A stretch of DNA of 64,000 bases from assembly GCF_000025265.1 (NCBI RefSeq), contig NC_013739.1:1426001-1490000 (forward strand), given 5' to 3'. The position numbers were made by a program, and so were the translations under genes. Numbering within the stretch: the stretch's first letter is position 1; each line of letters starts with the position of its first letter. The stretch comes from Conexibacter woesei DSM 14684. GTDB taxonomy: Bacteria; Actinomycetota; Thermoleophilia; Solirubrobacterales; Solirubrobacteraceae. The notes below the pieces were generated by a model that did no database searches, was not told where the DNA came from, and saw nothing but the letters and a program-made list of their open reading frames with translations. Shown piece by piece: positions 30,117 to 38,440 of the stretch.

Positions 30117-30596
30117 CTAGAAGCCCATGTTGCCGGCGCCGGACAGCTGCGCGCCGCTGAAGCCGAGCAGCCAGATCATGAAGATCGGGGCGCCGATCGC
30201 GCAGCAGACCATGAAGATGCGGCCGATGATCCCCTGCCGCTGGTCGTGCCCGCCGGCGCGGCGGACCAGGATCCAGGCGTAGTCGAGCCGCTTGAGCGCC
30301 ATCAGGCCGAGCAGCAGCCCGCCGATCAGCGTTCCGAACGAGGCGATCAGCCCGATGCCGACGTTGTCGGTCGCGTGCTGCAGGTGGCCGCCGACCCACA
30401 GGCAGGCGACGGGCAGCGGACCCCAGAAGCAGAGGTTCACGAAGATCATCAGCGCCAGGATGCCCGCGGCGATCGCGCTGTCCGCCTTGCGCCGACCCTC
30501 GCCCGCCGTCCTCGGCGGCGTTCTGTATCTCGTGGGTCTCGTCCCGGGGCGGCGTGTGATGAACAGGCCGCCGGTTTCGCTCGGATCGGTTCGCAT
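30117..30596 (-). CDS. Conserved hypothetical membrane protein, 3-4 TM
   Basis: A 159-aa protein with a charged, Arg-rich N-terminus (to about 38) and hydrophobic segments near 42-60, 62-75, 82-98 and 125-147, the last containing MVCCAIGAPIFMIWLLGF. I recognise no family. It sits directly upstream of the aminotransferase gene and downstream of the acyl-CoA synthetase on the same strand. Confidence 0.65.
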   Translation of the reverse strand: MRTDPSETGGLFITRRPGTRPTRYRTPPRTAGEGRRKADSAIAAGILALMIFVNLCFWGPLPVACLWVGGHLQHATDNVGIGLIASFGTLIGGLLLGLMALKRLDYAWILVRRAGGHDQRQGIIGRIFMVCCAIGAPIFMIWLLGFSGAQLSGAGNMGF

Positions 30597-30634
30597 CTCT
30601 CAATGACCAGGGTACGCGGTCGGGGACGCCGGCA

Positions 30635-32443
30635 CTAGTCGGTGTAGAGGGCGGCGAAATCGGCGGCGTACTTCTCATTGACGATGTTGCGCTTGACCTT
30701 CAGCGTCGGCGTCAGCTCGCCGGTCTCCTGGGAGAGGTCGTGGTCGAGGATGAAGAACTTCTTGACCTTCTCGACCTGGGCGTACTTGTCGTTCGCGGTG
30801 TCGAGATCGGCCTGGATCAGCTCGAGCACCTTAGGCTCGCGCGCGAGCGCCGGAATCTCGGTCGGCAGACCCTGCTGCTCGGCCCACGGGACGATCTCCT
30901 CCGCGTCGAGCGTGACGAGCACGACGGGGTAGGGGCGACGGTCGCCGTGCATCACGGCCTGGGAGATCCAGCGCGACTGCTTGAGATCGTTCTCGATGTT
31001 CGCGGGCGTGAGGTTCTTGCCGCCGGCGGTGATGATGATGTCCTTCTTGCGGCCCGTGATCGTCACGTAGCCGTCGGCGTCGATCGACGCCAGATCGCCG
31101 GTGTGCAGCCAGCCGTCGACGACGGCTCCGAAGCTCGCGTCCTCGCGCTTGTGGTAGCCGGCGAAGATGTTGGCGCCCTTGATCAGCAGCTCGCCGTCCT
31201 CGGCGATTCTCAGCTCGATTCCGGGGAACGGCTTGCCGACCGTGCCGAACTTGTGCTCCTCGGGCGACTGGAAGGTCGAGGCCGTCGAGGTCTCGGTCAT
31301 GCCGTAGCCCTCGAAGACGGGCACGCCGCAGGCGTAGAAGAACTCGAGGATCTCCTTCGCGATCGGCGCCGCGCCGGATATCGCCTGCCGGACCTGGCCG
31401 CCGAACGCGCCGCGGACCTTGCTGAACAGCTCCTCCTCGGCTCGGTCGAAGGCGGCCTGCAGCTCGGCGGGGACGGGCTTGCCGGCGAGCTGGAGGTGCC
31501 GGACCTCGACGCCGACGCGGGCCGCCTGCTCGATCTGCTCGCGCGGCGAGTTGCTCGTCACGAGCGTGTAGATCTTCTCGAAGATGCGCGGCACCGACGG
31601 CAGGCTCGTGGGTCGGACCTCGGTCAGCTCGAGGATGATCTGCAGCGGATCGTTGGACCAGTACGCGATCGAGGCGCCGACGTCGAACGAGAGCAGCTGG
31701 ATCAGCAGCGCATAGGAGTGCGCGAGCGGGAGGTAGAGGTAGGTGACCTCGTCCTCGACGACACCGCCGGTCTGCTCGACCATGTCGAGCATCGCGCGGT
31801 AGTTGCCGTGGGTGAGCACACAGCCCTTCGGCGGGCCGGTCGTGCCGGAGGTGTAGATGAAGGTGTAGGGGTCGCCGGGCGCGATGGCCGAGTAGCGACG
31901 CGCGATCTCGGCGCGGTCGTGATTGTGGCCGCGGGCACGCAGGACGTCGAGCGTGATCGCGTCGCCGAGCTGCTCGGGCGTCGCGTCCCCGGGCTCGATC
32001 ACGATCACGCGCTTGAGGTGGGGAAGGCGCTCGCGCACCGCGGCGACCTTCGCGACCTGCTCCATGTTCTCGCAGACGACGGCGACGGCGTCGGAGTCGG
32101 CGAGCACGAACTCGCACTCCTGCGGCGAGTTGGTCGGATAGATCGGCACGACGACGGCACCGATCTGCGTCGCGGCGAAGTCGACGTAGGACCATTCGGG
32201 GCGGGTGCGGCAGAGGATCGCGACACGGTCGCCGGGCTCGATGCGGACGTCGACGAAGCCGAGCGAGATCTCGTCGGCGATCGCGCCGACCTCTCCGAAC
32301 GTGATGTCCTGCCAGGAACCGTCGCGCTTGACGCGGACGGCCGTGCGGTCGCGGTAGCGCTCGACGGCGAGCGGCAGCAGATCGGCGATCGTCTGCGACC
32401 CGGTCGACGCGTCAGCGGCGCTCTGCGTGACGCTGGCCTCCAT
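30635..32443 (-). CDS. Long-chain fatty-acid-CoA ligase (AMP-binding)
   Basis: About 602 aa. It activates fatty acids to acyl-CoA by an acyl-adenylate. The P-loop-like FIYTSGTTGPPKGCVLTHGN, the A5 motif YGMTETSTAS, the A8 region HTGDLASIDADGYVTITGRK and the KNLTPANIE stretch with the C-terminal lysine region are clear. Length and sequence pattern are like the FadD15/ACSBG group. A GAGGAGGAGG ribosome-binding site precedes GTG-ATG; I use the ATG. Confidence 0.92.
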   Translation of the reverse strand: MEASVTQSAADASTGSQTIADLLPLAVERYRDRTAVRVKRDGSWQDITFGEVGAIADEISLGFVDVRIEPGDRVAILCRTRPEWSYVDFAATQIGAVVVPIYPTNSPQECEFVLADSDAVAVVCENMEQVAKVAAVRERLPHLKRVIVIEPGDATPEQLGDAITLDVLRARGHNHDRAEIARRYSAIAPGDPYTFIYTSGTTGPPKGCVLTHGNYRAMLDMVEQTGGVVEDEVTYLYLPLAHSYALLIQLLSFDVGASIAYWSNDPLQIILELTEVRPTSLPSVPRIFEKIYTLVTSNSPREQIEQAARVGVEVRHLQLAGKPVPAELQAAFDRAEEELFSKVRGAFGGQVRQAISGAAPIAKEILEFFYACGVPVFEGYGMTETSTASTFQSPEEHKFGTVGKPFPGIELRIAEDGELLIKGANIFAGYHKREDASFGAVVDGWLHTGDLASIDADGYVTITGRKKDIIITAGGKNLTPANIENDLKQSRWISQAVMHGDRRPYPVVLVTLDAEEIVPWAEQQGLPTEIPALAREPKVLELIQADLDTANDKYAQVEKVKKFFILDHDLSQETGELTPTLKVKRNIVNEKYAADFAALYTD

Positions 32444-32539
32444 CACATCCTCCTCCTCGGTGGTGGAACGGGAGAAGGGCGATTCTATGCCGGGCCGCGC
32501 ATGGCGCGCGCGGGTTCTGGCCGAGTGGCCAGATGCGGT

Positions 32540-32557
32540 GCCGGGCCGGGGCCCGGC
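32540..32557 (-). terminator. GC-rich hairpins after the 62-aa gene
   Basis: GCCGGGCC and GGCCCGGC (32540-32557) form a perfect palindrome. A second one, CTGGCC-GAGT-GGCCAG, lies at 32517-32532. Both follow the stop of the minus-strand gene at 32564. No T-run is present. Confidence 0.4.
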
Positions 32558-32563
32558 GGCGAC

Positions 32564-32752
32564 CTATCCGGTCGCCAGGGGGGTGGGCGAGGCGGTGACG
32601 CCGTACTGCTCGTCGAGGCTCGCGGCGAAGAGCGTTCTGTCGATCCGTCCGTGGTAGATGGGGACGCCCATCTCGAGGCACTTCATGATCACGTCGCGCC
32701 GGTCGAGACCGGCCTCGCGCGCGAGCTCGGTGGGCGTCAGGTGATTGGCCAT
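32564..32752 (-). CDS. Small helix-turn-helix-like protein, 62 aa
   Basis: The ATG at 32752 has a strong CAGGAGGT ribosome-binding site 9 nt upstream, so the gene is probably real. The product reads as a short helical DNA- or RNA-binding fold: LTPTELAREAGLDRRDVIMK then GVPIYHGRIDRTLF. It resembles the N-terminal helical module of IF-2 and small winged helix proteins, but I cannot name the family. It lies between NIF3 and the acyl-CoA synthetase, with terminator-like hairpins behind it. Confidence 0.65.
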   Translation of the reverse strand: MANHLTPTELAREAGLDRRDVIMKCLEMGVPIYHGRIDRTLFAASLDEQYGVTASPTPLATG

Positions 32753-32848
32753 TGGACGTGGACCTCCTGTTTGTTTCGCCGTGGTCCCGTTATACCTCGC
32801 CGGACGGACAGGCTCAAACCCGACTGTCCGACCAGCGGAGCTTGGCGC

Positions 32849-33616
32849 TCAGACAGGGTTTGGAATGTCGACGAAGCGGTGAGCGACGCCGAACCGCTCG
32901 GCGACCAGCTCGCCGAGTCGGCGGATGCCGAACGTCTCGGTCGCGTAGTGGCCGGCGGCGAGGAAGTGGATGCCGTTCTCGCGCGCCTGCGCCATCACGT
33001 GCTCCTTCGGCTCGCCGGTCATGAACGCGTCGAGCCCGAGCTCGATCGCGGTCGAGATGTCGCCCGCGGCGCCGCCGGAGACGATCCCGAGCGTGCGGAC
33101 CGCCGGCGGTCCCGCGGCGTTGACGAGCGGGTCGCGGTCGGTCAGCGTCGCGACGCGCGCGACCAGCTCCTCGATCGGCACGCCGCCGTCTTGGTCGAAG
33201 TGCGCGACGACGCCGATCGTCGTGCCGCTGTGGGCGAAGGCGGGCTCGGTCCGCGTCGCGCCGAGGCCCGCGGCCAGCAGCGCGTTGTTGCCGACCTCGA
33301 GGTGCGCGTCGAGCGGCAGGTGGTACGCCGCCAGCGCGATGTCGGCGGCGAGCAGCGTTCTGAGCCGGCGCGCGTGCGCCGGCCCGATCCGGCGCGGATC
33401 GAAGTCCCACAGGATCCCGTGGTGCGCGAGCACCAGCTCCGCGCCGTGGTCGACCGCCCGCTCGAACAGCTCCAGCTGCGCCGAGACCCCCGTGACGACT
33501 GTGGTGACCGTCTCGCCGCCGGGAACCTGGAGCCCGTTCGGCCCGTAGTCCGAGAAGCGCTCGATCTCGAGCAGCTCGTCGAGGAAGGCGACGATCTCAT
33601 CAGTCCGGGCGGCCAT
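32849..33616 (-). CDS. NIF3 / GTP cyclohydrolase I type 2-like metal protein
   Basis: A 255-aa NIF3 (YbgI/YqfO) family protein, probably a di-metal hydrolase of uncertain substrate. The metal-binding motif is VLAHHGILWDF, with further ligands in YHLPLDAH and the C-terminal GHYATETFG. The ATG at 33616 (MAARTDEIVAF) is preferred over TTG 33628. It is a single-domain form without the PII-like insertion. Confidence 0.88.
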   Translation of the reverse strand: MAARTDEIVAFLDELLEIERFSDYGPNGLQVPGGETVTTVVTGVSAQLELFERAVDHGAELVLAHHGILWDFDPRRIGPAHARRLRTLLAADIALAAYHLPLDAHLEVGNNALLAAGLGATRTEPAFAHSGTTIGVVAHFDQDGGVPIEELVARVATLTDRDPLVNAAGPPAVRTLGIVSGGAAGDISTAIELGLDAFMTGEPKEHVMAQARENGIHFLAAGHYATETFGIRRLGELVAERFGVAHRFVDIPNPV

Positions 33617-33672
33617 GGTCGGGGGCAACGTACCATCGCGCCGCCGCTGTGGAATACTGGACGGGCAGTCAT

Positions 33673-33746
33673 CGGGGCGTGGCGCAGCCTGGTAGCGCGC
33701 TCCGTTCGGGTCGGAGAGGTCCCGAGTTCAAATCTCGGCGCCCCGA
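33673..33746 (+). tRNA. tRNA-Pro (anticodon CGG)
   Basis: A complete cloverleaf of 74 nt: acceptor CGGGGCG/CGCCCCG, D-stem GCGC/GCGC, anticodon stem CTCCG/CGGAG with loop TTCGGGT (anticodon CGG at 33707-33709), T-arm CCGAG-TTCAAAT-CTCGG and discriminator A. CCA is not encoded. A strong terminator follows. The 3' portion is duplicated 4.7 kb downstream. Confidence 0.96.
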
Positions 33747-33791
33747 TTATGCAAAACCCCTGCTACGGCGGGGGTTTTGTCGTTGTGGAGG
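33726..33791 (+). repeat. Left boundary repeat (attL-like)
   Basis: GTTCAAATCTCGGCG (33726-33740, T-arm of tRNA-Pro) and the following terminator through GTCGTTGTGGAGGG recur at 38441-38507. Between the two blocks an 11-bp segment differs. The second block (about 40 bp) has one mismatch. Confidence 0.75.
33752..33779 (+). terminator. Intrinsic terminator after tRNA-Pro
   Basis: AAAACCCC and GGGGTTTT pair around TGCTACGGCG, giving a textbook A-rich/T-rich stem-loop. An almost identical copy is at 38467-38493. Confidence 0.85.
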
Positions 33792-33980
33792 GGCCTGCAG
33801 GTGCCATTGCAGGTGCCTTTTTATGCAGAGCGCACGCAGCTCCGGCCGCTCGGGGAGGCCGTGGGCGCACCGGTGGACGGCTGGTTTGGTGCGCGTCCTG
33901 ACGCGGGGGAGGGAGCGGTGGCGCTGGCGCGGGAACGCTCCCCTGTGGGATCGGAGCGTCTCGGGGAAGGGGTTGCCGGT

Positions 33981-34266
33981 ATGGGCTTGGTCAGTCTTCT
34001 CGCGCTGGTGGTGCTGGCGGCGATCGTGGCGTGGATCGTCGGGTCGATCGTGCTGCGCGCCGTGGGGATGCTGTTGATAGTCGCGGGCCTCGTCGTGACG
34101 GTCTCCGCGCCGGACGGTGGTCGGGCTGCTGGTGATGCTGACGCTCGGGCTGGCAGGGCACTGGCTCTACGCGTTCCGTCACCACGTCTACGCCGGCCCG
34201 CTGGTCGAGCGCGTGTTCCTCCAGTTGCTGCCCGCGCGGCTGGACCCGACGCGCAACTGGATGTAG
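33981..34266 (+). pseudogene. Small membrane protein gene with frameshift
   Basis: From ATG 33981 the frame encodes two hydrophobic segments (MGLVSLLALVVLAAIVAWIV, then VGMLLIVAGLVVTV). Near 34110-34118 the sense continues in the +1 frame with VVGLLVMLTLGLAGHWLYAF, then VYAGPLVERVFLQLLPARL and a stop at 34266. Together they read as one three-TM protein of about 95 aa. I infer a frameshift mutation; the original frame runs on into Arg/Ala-rich noise. A sequencing error would look the same. Confidence 0.5.
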
Positions 34267-34421
34267 AGCGCACGCGCGCCGGTGAGGTGCGAGTGCTGGC
34301 GTGAGGCCTTGCACCGGATCAGCGAGCCACCTACATTCGCGAGCGCTGCAAGATGCACCAACTGAAAAGCGGCCCGGCGGTGCGCTAACACCCCGGGCCC
34401 GGCACCGAAAGGACACTTTCG

Positions 34422-34913
34422 ATGCAGGACCATTGTTCCCGATCGGCCGCGCCTGGCGCGGAGGCCGGTCGATGCTGTGCGCGCCGGTCCGAGGAGAACG
34501 ACGAACCGGCGGTGGTGGTCTCGCGTGAGGCGCGGGATGCGATCCGTACCGAGCTGATGATCGTGCTGCGCGGCATCGGCGAGATCCACACCGCCGCTGA
34601 CCATGGCGATTATGCGAGGGCGCGAGCGCTTCGCCGCCGTCACGGCGACGTTCTGCGGTTGCTGGATGACCTGGGCTGGAGTCCGGAGGACCCCGGCGAG
34701 CGGTTCGCCATCACGATGCCCACGCCTGGGCTCGTGCGGGTGCTGCGGCTGCTGGAGGCGCACACCGTCGAGGCGCTCGACGCGCACGTGCGCGACGGAG
34801 GCGACCACGCGCGGCAGTCGGTGCGATACGTGCTGGCGCTGGTCGCGGCGTGCGGCTCGATCGTGACGCAGCTCGTCGGCGCCGACGAGCCCGACCCCGA
34901 GCGGGAGGGCTGA
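34422..34913 (+). CDS. Hypothetical protein in tRNA island
   Basis: A 163-aa protein, mainly helical. The N-terminal ~35 residues are Cys/Ala-rich and may not be real; GTG 34512 (VVVSREARDAIRTELMIVLR) is a likely alternative start. The rest reads as amphipathic helices (GDYARARALRRRHGDVLRLL, HARQSVRYVLALVAACGSIV). No family recognised. It ends 3 nt before the XRE regulator, so it may be co-transcribed with the two small regulators. Confidence 0.55.
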   Translation: MQDHCSRSAAPGAEAGRCCARRSEENDEPAVVVSREARDAIRTELMIVLRGIGEIHTAADHGDYARARALRRRHGDVLRLLDDLGWSPEDPGERFAITMPTPGLVRVLRLLEAHTVEALDAHVRDGGDHARQSVRYVLALVAACGSIVTQLVGADEPDPEREG

Positions 34914-34916
34914 ACG

Positions 34917-35189
34917 GTGCCGCAGAAAAGATCGCGCGCCGTGCTCGGACCAGAGTTCGTAGCGCTCGGCAGAGCGGCGCGGGAGGTCCGCGCCCGCCGG
35001 GACCTCTCCCAGGAGGTGCTGGGGTCTCGGGGCGGGCTGCATCGCAACTACGTCGGCGCGATCGAGCGCGGCGAGATCAACCCGACCTTCCGGGTGCTGA
35101 GCAAGCTCGCCTATGGACTCGACGTCCCGCTCTCGGAGCTGTTCCTGCTCTACGAGGCGCGACAGCGGGAGGAGGCGATCAGGCGATGA
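34917..35189 (+). CDS. XRE-family helix-turn-helix regulator
   Basis: A 90-aa single-domain Cro/C1-type protein. The helix-turn-helix reads LGRAAREVRARRDLSQEVLG, then LHRNYVGAIERGEINPTFRV, ending LSKLAYGLDVPLSELFLLYE. GTG start 3 nt after the upstream gene, and its stop overlaps the next start (ATGA). Such regulators are common in integrated elements. Confidence 0.85.
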   Translation: MPQKRSRAVLGPEFVALGRAAREVRARRDLSQEVLGSRGGLHRNYVGAIERGEINPTFRVLSKLAYGLDVPLSELFLLYEARQREEAIRR

Positions 35190-35530
35190 GAGCGACGACC
35201 TTCCGCGCGGACGACGACACGCTCGCGCGCCTGAGCACCGTGTCCGAGCGGCTCGGGATCGCGAAGGCGGCGTTCGTCCGGGAGGCGACGATCGCGCGGA
35301 TAGCGAGCGTGGAGGCGACCGAAGGGCTCGCTGGCGAGCACGTCGAACGGGTCGTGCGCGAGCGCGTGAACGAAGCGGTGCTGCCGCTCCATGCGCGCCT
35401 GCGGCGCCTTGAGCTGCATATCGCTCACCGTCCGCGCCGAGGAGCGCCGCACTCCGCGTTCTCGATCGCGGGGACGCCCTTCATCAAGTGGAACTCCTGC
35501 GTGATGAAACCGACCTCGTTGCGACGGTAG
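35186..35530 (+). CDS. Ribbon-helix-helix (CopG-like) protein
   Basis: A 114-aa protein overlapping the XRE stop (ATGA). The N-terminus MRATTFRADDDTLARLSTVS then GIAKAAFVREATIARIA has the strand-helix-helix pattern of CopG/Arc repressors. A helical segment follows (HVERVVRERVNEAVLPLHAR), and the last ~40 residues look unstructured. Paired with the XRE gene it may form a small control or addiction module. No toxin gene is visible. Confidence 0.6.
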   Translation: MRATTFRADDDTLARLSTVSERLGIAKAAFVREATIARIASVEATEGLAGEHVERVVRERVNEAVLPLHARLRRLELHIAHRPRRGAPHSAFSIAGTPFIKWNSCVMKPTSLRR

Positions 35531-36133
35531 TCCGCAGCCTCGTTGGCCGAGAGGAGCGCGAGGTCATCACGCCGGCTCCTCGGCTGGATAGCAGGCGTTC
35601 CATCGCCGTCGGCTCCGATCGGTCGCATCGGGTCCGTAGGGAGCCCGGGCCCGCGCCTCCTATGCAGAGGTCAGTCCGCGTACGACGCGCATCGTGCGCA
35701 TGTTCGGGAGCTGGATGCGGGGAAGTGGTCCGGCGCTGTGCAGGGTGCGGCGGGCGGTCGGGTGCACGTCGGGGTGGCGTGCGTCGTCTTTGGAGAGGTA
35801 CATCGCGACCGCAGCTCCTTCATCTCTGTTCTCCGTTCGTAGCACCGTCCCGATACGGAATAGGCTAGATGATATAGCGCCATATGTCCAGCTCGGCAAC
35901 TCGCCAAACATCGGGCTTCCGATGGGTCGGCTGGTGCGGTCGGCCGGGGTAGGGCGCCGCGAAGCCGCCGCGGCAACGGCGAGATGCGAGTCACTCGGGA
36001 CTCAAGCAGGACTCAAACATGCATTCGGAGTCATTCAATTGGTGGCCATTGCGCTTGCTCTGAACTGTTTGCGCCCGGCCGGTTGAGATGGTAGCTATAG
36101 CATTTAGTATCTATCCTAGAGAGAGGGTGCGCA
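35531..36133. other. 603-bp gap inside island, no gene seen
   Basis: The gap is less GC-rich than its surroundings, especially 35850-36130. Frames on both strands are short and biased without family resemblance. A near-palindrome ATATAGCGCCATAT lies near 35873-35886 and could be an operator for the nearby XRE or RHH protein. The promoter of the GH28-type gene is at its right end. Confidence 0.5.
36083..36110 (+). promoter_or_regulatory. Predicted promoter of the GH28-type gene
   Basis: TTGAGA (36083-36088), a 16-bp spacer and TAGTAT (36105-36110) precede the gene in an AT-rich stretch unusual for this chromosome. GAGAGAGGGTG just before the ATG at 36134 is the ribosome-binding site. Confidence 0.5.
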
Positions 36134-38062
36134 ATGCGACGGTTGCTGGTCGGAGCCGTATTGGCCGTACTGCTGGGTTGCCTGCTGCCTGCGGCCGCGA
36201 GCGCGTTGGACGTCGATGTGACGGCGGCGCCGTACAGTGCCGCCGGTGACGGGGTGACGAACGATCGGCTCGCGATCCAGAGCGCGATCGACGCGGTCAA
36301 CGCGGCCGGCGGCGGGACGGTGACGCTGCCGGCGTCGAGAACGTTCCTGTCCGGCAACCTGCGGCTGAAGTCGAACGTAGAGCTGATCATCGCCAGAGGG
36401 GCGACGCTGAAGCAGAGCCAGACGGTCGCACACTACGACTACACCCCTCTCAGAGGGATGATCATCGACCTCACGATCCCGTGGAACTTCACCTTCTACC
36501 GGAACTTTCCGCTCGTCTACGCGGCATCGGCGAGAAACGTGAAGGTGACCGGCAGAGGCACGATCGAGATGACCCACCTGCCGAACGTCGCCGACACGAT
36601 CCTCAACGACGCGATCGGCCTTTACCAGGTTACGGGCTTCGAGCTGGCGGACCTGCACGTGATCGGCGGCGGCGTCCCCTACATCGGCATCTACTTCAGC
36701 GACAACGGCTCGATGCACGACATGACGCTCAACGAGCCCTACAAGGACCCGGTCAGCGGCCTCGAGCTGATCAGCTCGCAGCACGTCGTCGTCGAGGACA
36801 ACGTGATGCGCAACCCGGACGGCAGACCAGGGGTCACCGATGACGGGATCGCGCTCGGCACCATACACAGAGATCCGCGCTCGACCGGCTGGTGGAGAAG
36901 CGACGTGTCGGAGCCGCTCTCCGACGTGATCGTGCGCAACAACATCGTCGAGACGGAGTGCTGCAGCGCGCTCGCGTTCATCCCGTGGGCGTCGGTCACC
37001 GCCGACAAGCGCGACGGGGAGATGCGCAACATACTGATCGAGAACAACGTCCTCAACGCGCCGGCGACGTGGGACTCCGTCAAGTGCTGGTGCGACAACC
37101 CCTGGAACGGCCCGGGCGGCGCCGCGTACACCGCGACCGACAGCGATCAGGCGCAGATGACCAACATCCGCTTCTCCGGCAACACCTACGCCGGAAGAGT
37201 GAACGAGTTCATCAGAGCCAACATCGCGGGCGTTCGCGGCGCTCCGTTCCATCCCGGCGAACCGTTCATCCAGAACCCAGGGTTCGAGACGACCGGGACG
37301 TCCAGCTGGTCGACGGTCGGCACCGCGAGCCAGGTCGGTGCGACCGACGGGCTCTCGGTCGGCCAGTCGGGCAGATTCTACGGGTACATCCAGGACTTCA
37401 GAACGGGCTACACGGCGCTCGGCCAGGGCGTGGGGCTCGCGGCCAGCACGAGCTATCGCTATCGGGCGAGAGTCCAGACCAGCGGCGCGAACGTGCGCCT
37501 CTTCGTCCACAACCAGTGCACCAACACCACGGTCGCCGTGCTGAACGTCTCGGCGACGAGCTGGACGACGTACGACCTGCCGTTCACGACGACGACGGCC
37601 TGCTCGAACTATGAGATCGGGATCGACCCGGCCGGGTCGACGAGCGGGTGGGCGCGGATCGACGACGTCGAGCTGCACGGGCCGGCGATGGACGAGGGCG
37701 ACCCCAAGTTCACCTACTCGGGCATGTGGCAGCAATGGCTGGACCCGGTCGACTTCGGCGGCACGCACCTGACGACGTCGAGCGCGGGCGCGACGGCGAA
37801 CGTCACCTTCTACGGCACTGAGGCCAGATGGCGTGGCACGAGAGGCCCGAACATGGGCTACGCCGACATCTGGCTGGACGGCGTCTTCAGAGGCACCGTC
37901 GACCTCTACAGCGGCTCCTTCGCGACCGGTGCCGACCTGTGGAGCACGGGCACCGTCGCGAGAGGCTGGCACGTGCTGGGCATCCGGGCGCAGGGCGCGC
38001 GCAACCCGCTCTCGAGCGCCGACTACGTCGCGATCGACTCCGTCGCCGTCAGTGGGTACTGA
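36134..38062 (+). CDS. Secreted right-handed beta-helix polysaccharidase (GH28/pectate-lyase fold) with C-terminal carbohydrate-binding modules
   Basis: A 642-aa protein with signal peptide MRRLLVGAVLAVLLGCLLPA. Then comes the beta-helix start typical of polygalacturonase-like enzymes (YSAAGDGVTNDRLAIQSAID, GGGTVTLPASRTFLSGNLRL) and parallel-beta-helix coils to about 375 (TDDGIALGT, NNIVETECC). A CBM4/9-like jelly roll follows (about 378-520, NPGFETTGTSSWSTVGTASQ), then a second C-terminal beta domain to 642. The substrate is unknown. It carries many AGA codons like the host, so it is well ameliorated or native to related strains. Confidence 0.78.
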   Translation: MRRLLVGAVLAVLLGCLLPAAASALDVDVTAAPYSAAGDGVTNDRLAIQSAIDAVNAAGGGTVTLPASRTFLSGNLRLKSNVELIIARGATLKQSQTVAHYDYTPLRGMIIDLTIPWNFTFYRNFPLVYAASARNVKVTGRGTIEMTHLPNVADTILNDAIGLYQVTGFELADLHVIGGGVPYIGIYFSDNGSMHDMTLNEPYKDPVSGLELISSQHVVVEDNVMRNPDGRPGVTDDGIALGTIHRDPRSTGWWRSDVSEPLSDVIVRNNIVETECCSALAFIPWASVTADKRDGEMRNILIENNVLNAPATWDSVKCWCDNPWNGPGGAAYTATDSDQAQMTNIRFSGNTYAGRVNEFIRANIAGVRGAPFHPGEPFIQNPGFETTGTSSWSTVGTASQVGATDGLSVGQSGRFYGYIQDFRTGYTALGQGVGLAASTSYRYRARVQTSGANVRLFVHNQCTNTTVAVLNVSATSWTTYDLPFTTTTACSNYEIGIDPAGSTSGWARIDDVELHGPAMDEGDPKFTYSGMWQQWLDPVDFGGTHLTTSSAGATANVTFYGTEARWRGTRGPNMGYADIWLDGVFRGTVDLYSGSFATGADLWSTGTVARGWHVLGIRAQGARNPLSSADYVAIDSVAVSGY

Positions 38063-38063
38063 G

Positions 38064-38338
38064 ATGCGTTTGAGATGGCTGTTCGCGGCGCTCCTCGCCG
38101 CGCTGATCGCGTTTCCCGCCGCGGCGGCACGGTCGTGATCCCGGCCGGGAAAACGTTCCTGACCGGCTCGTTGAGAATCGGCAGCGGCACGACGCTGAGA
38201 GTCGACGGCACGCTGCTGCAGAGCCAGGACACGGCTCACTACTCACCGGCGGTCGAGCGCGGCCACGACCGCGCCGTGCCGCGCGCGCAGTGGGATCACA
38301 TGTGGCTCGCCAACCAGCCGTTCCTCTTCTACGCGTAG
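38064..38338 (+). pseudogene. Remnant of a paralogous beta-helix enzyme
   Basis: A clean signal peptide (MRLRWLFAALLAALIAFPAA) starts at ATG 38064, one base after the previous stop. The frame closes at 38138. In another frame the text GGTVVIPAGKTFLTGSLRIG then TLLQSQDTAHY continues to 38338 and closely parallels residues 55-100 of the upstream GH28-type protein. The DGVTND segment in between is deleted and the rest of the enzyme is missing. This is a tandem paralog decayed by deletion and frameshift. Confidence 0.75.
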
Positions 38339-38440
38339 GTGCCGTTGGGGGTGCCATTCTGCGCTGATCTCAGCGCACCTCAAAGCACGTCAAAGCCCGT
38401 CAGAGCAGCGAAATCAGCCGCACGAACGTCTGTTCGTCGT

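Noticed and set aside
30740-33901. Plus-strand open frame of 1053 codons
   Set aside because: It is antisense to the acyl-CoA synthetase, the 62-aa gene and NIF3 and even runs through the tRNA; the translation has no domain sense.
35543-35911. Short ORFs on both strands in the island gap
   Set aside because: Competing frames of 80-100 codons with no ribosome-binding sites or family features.
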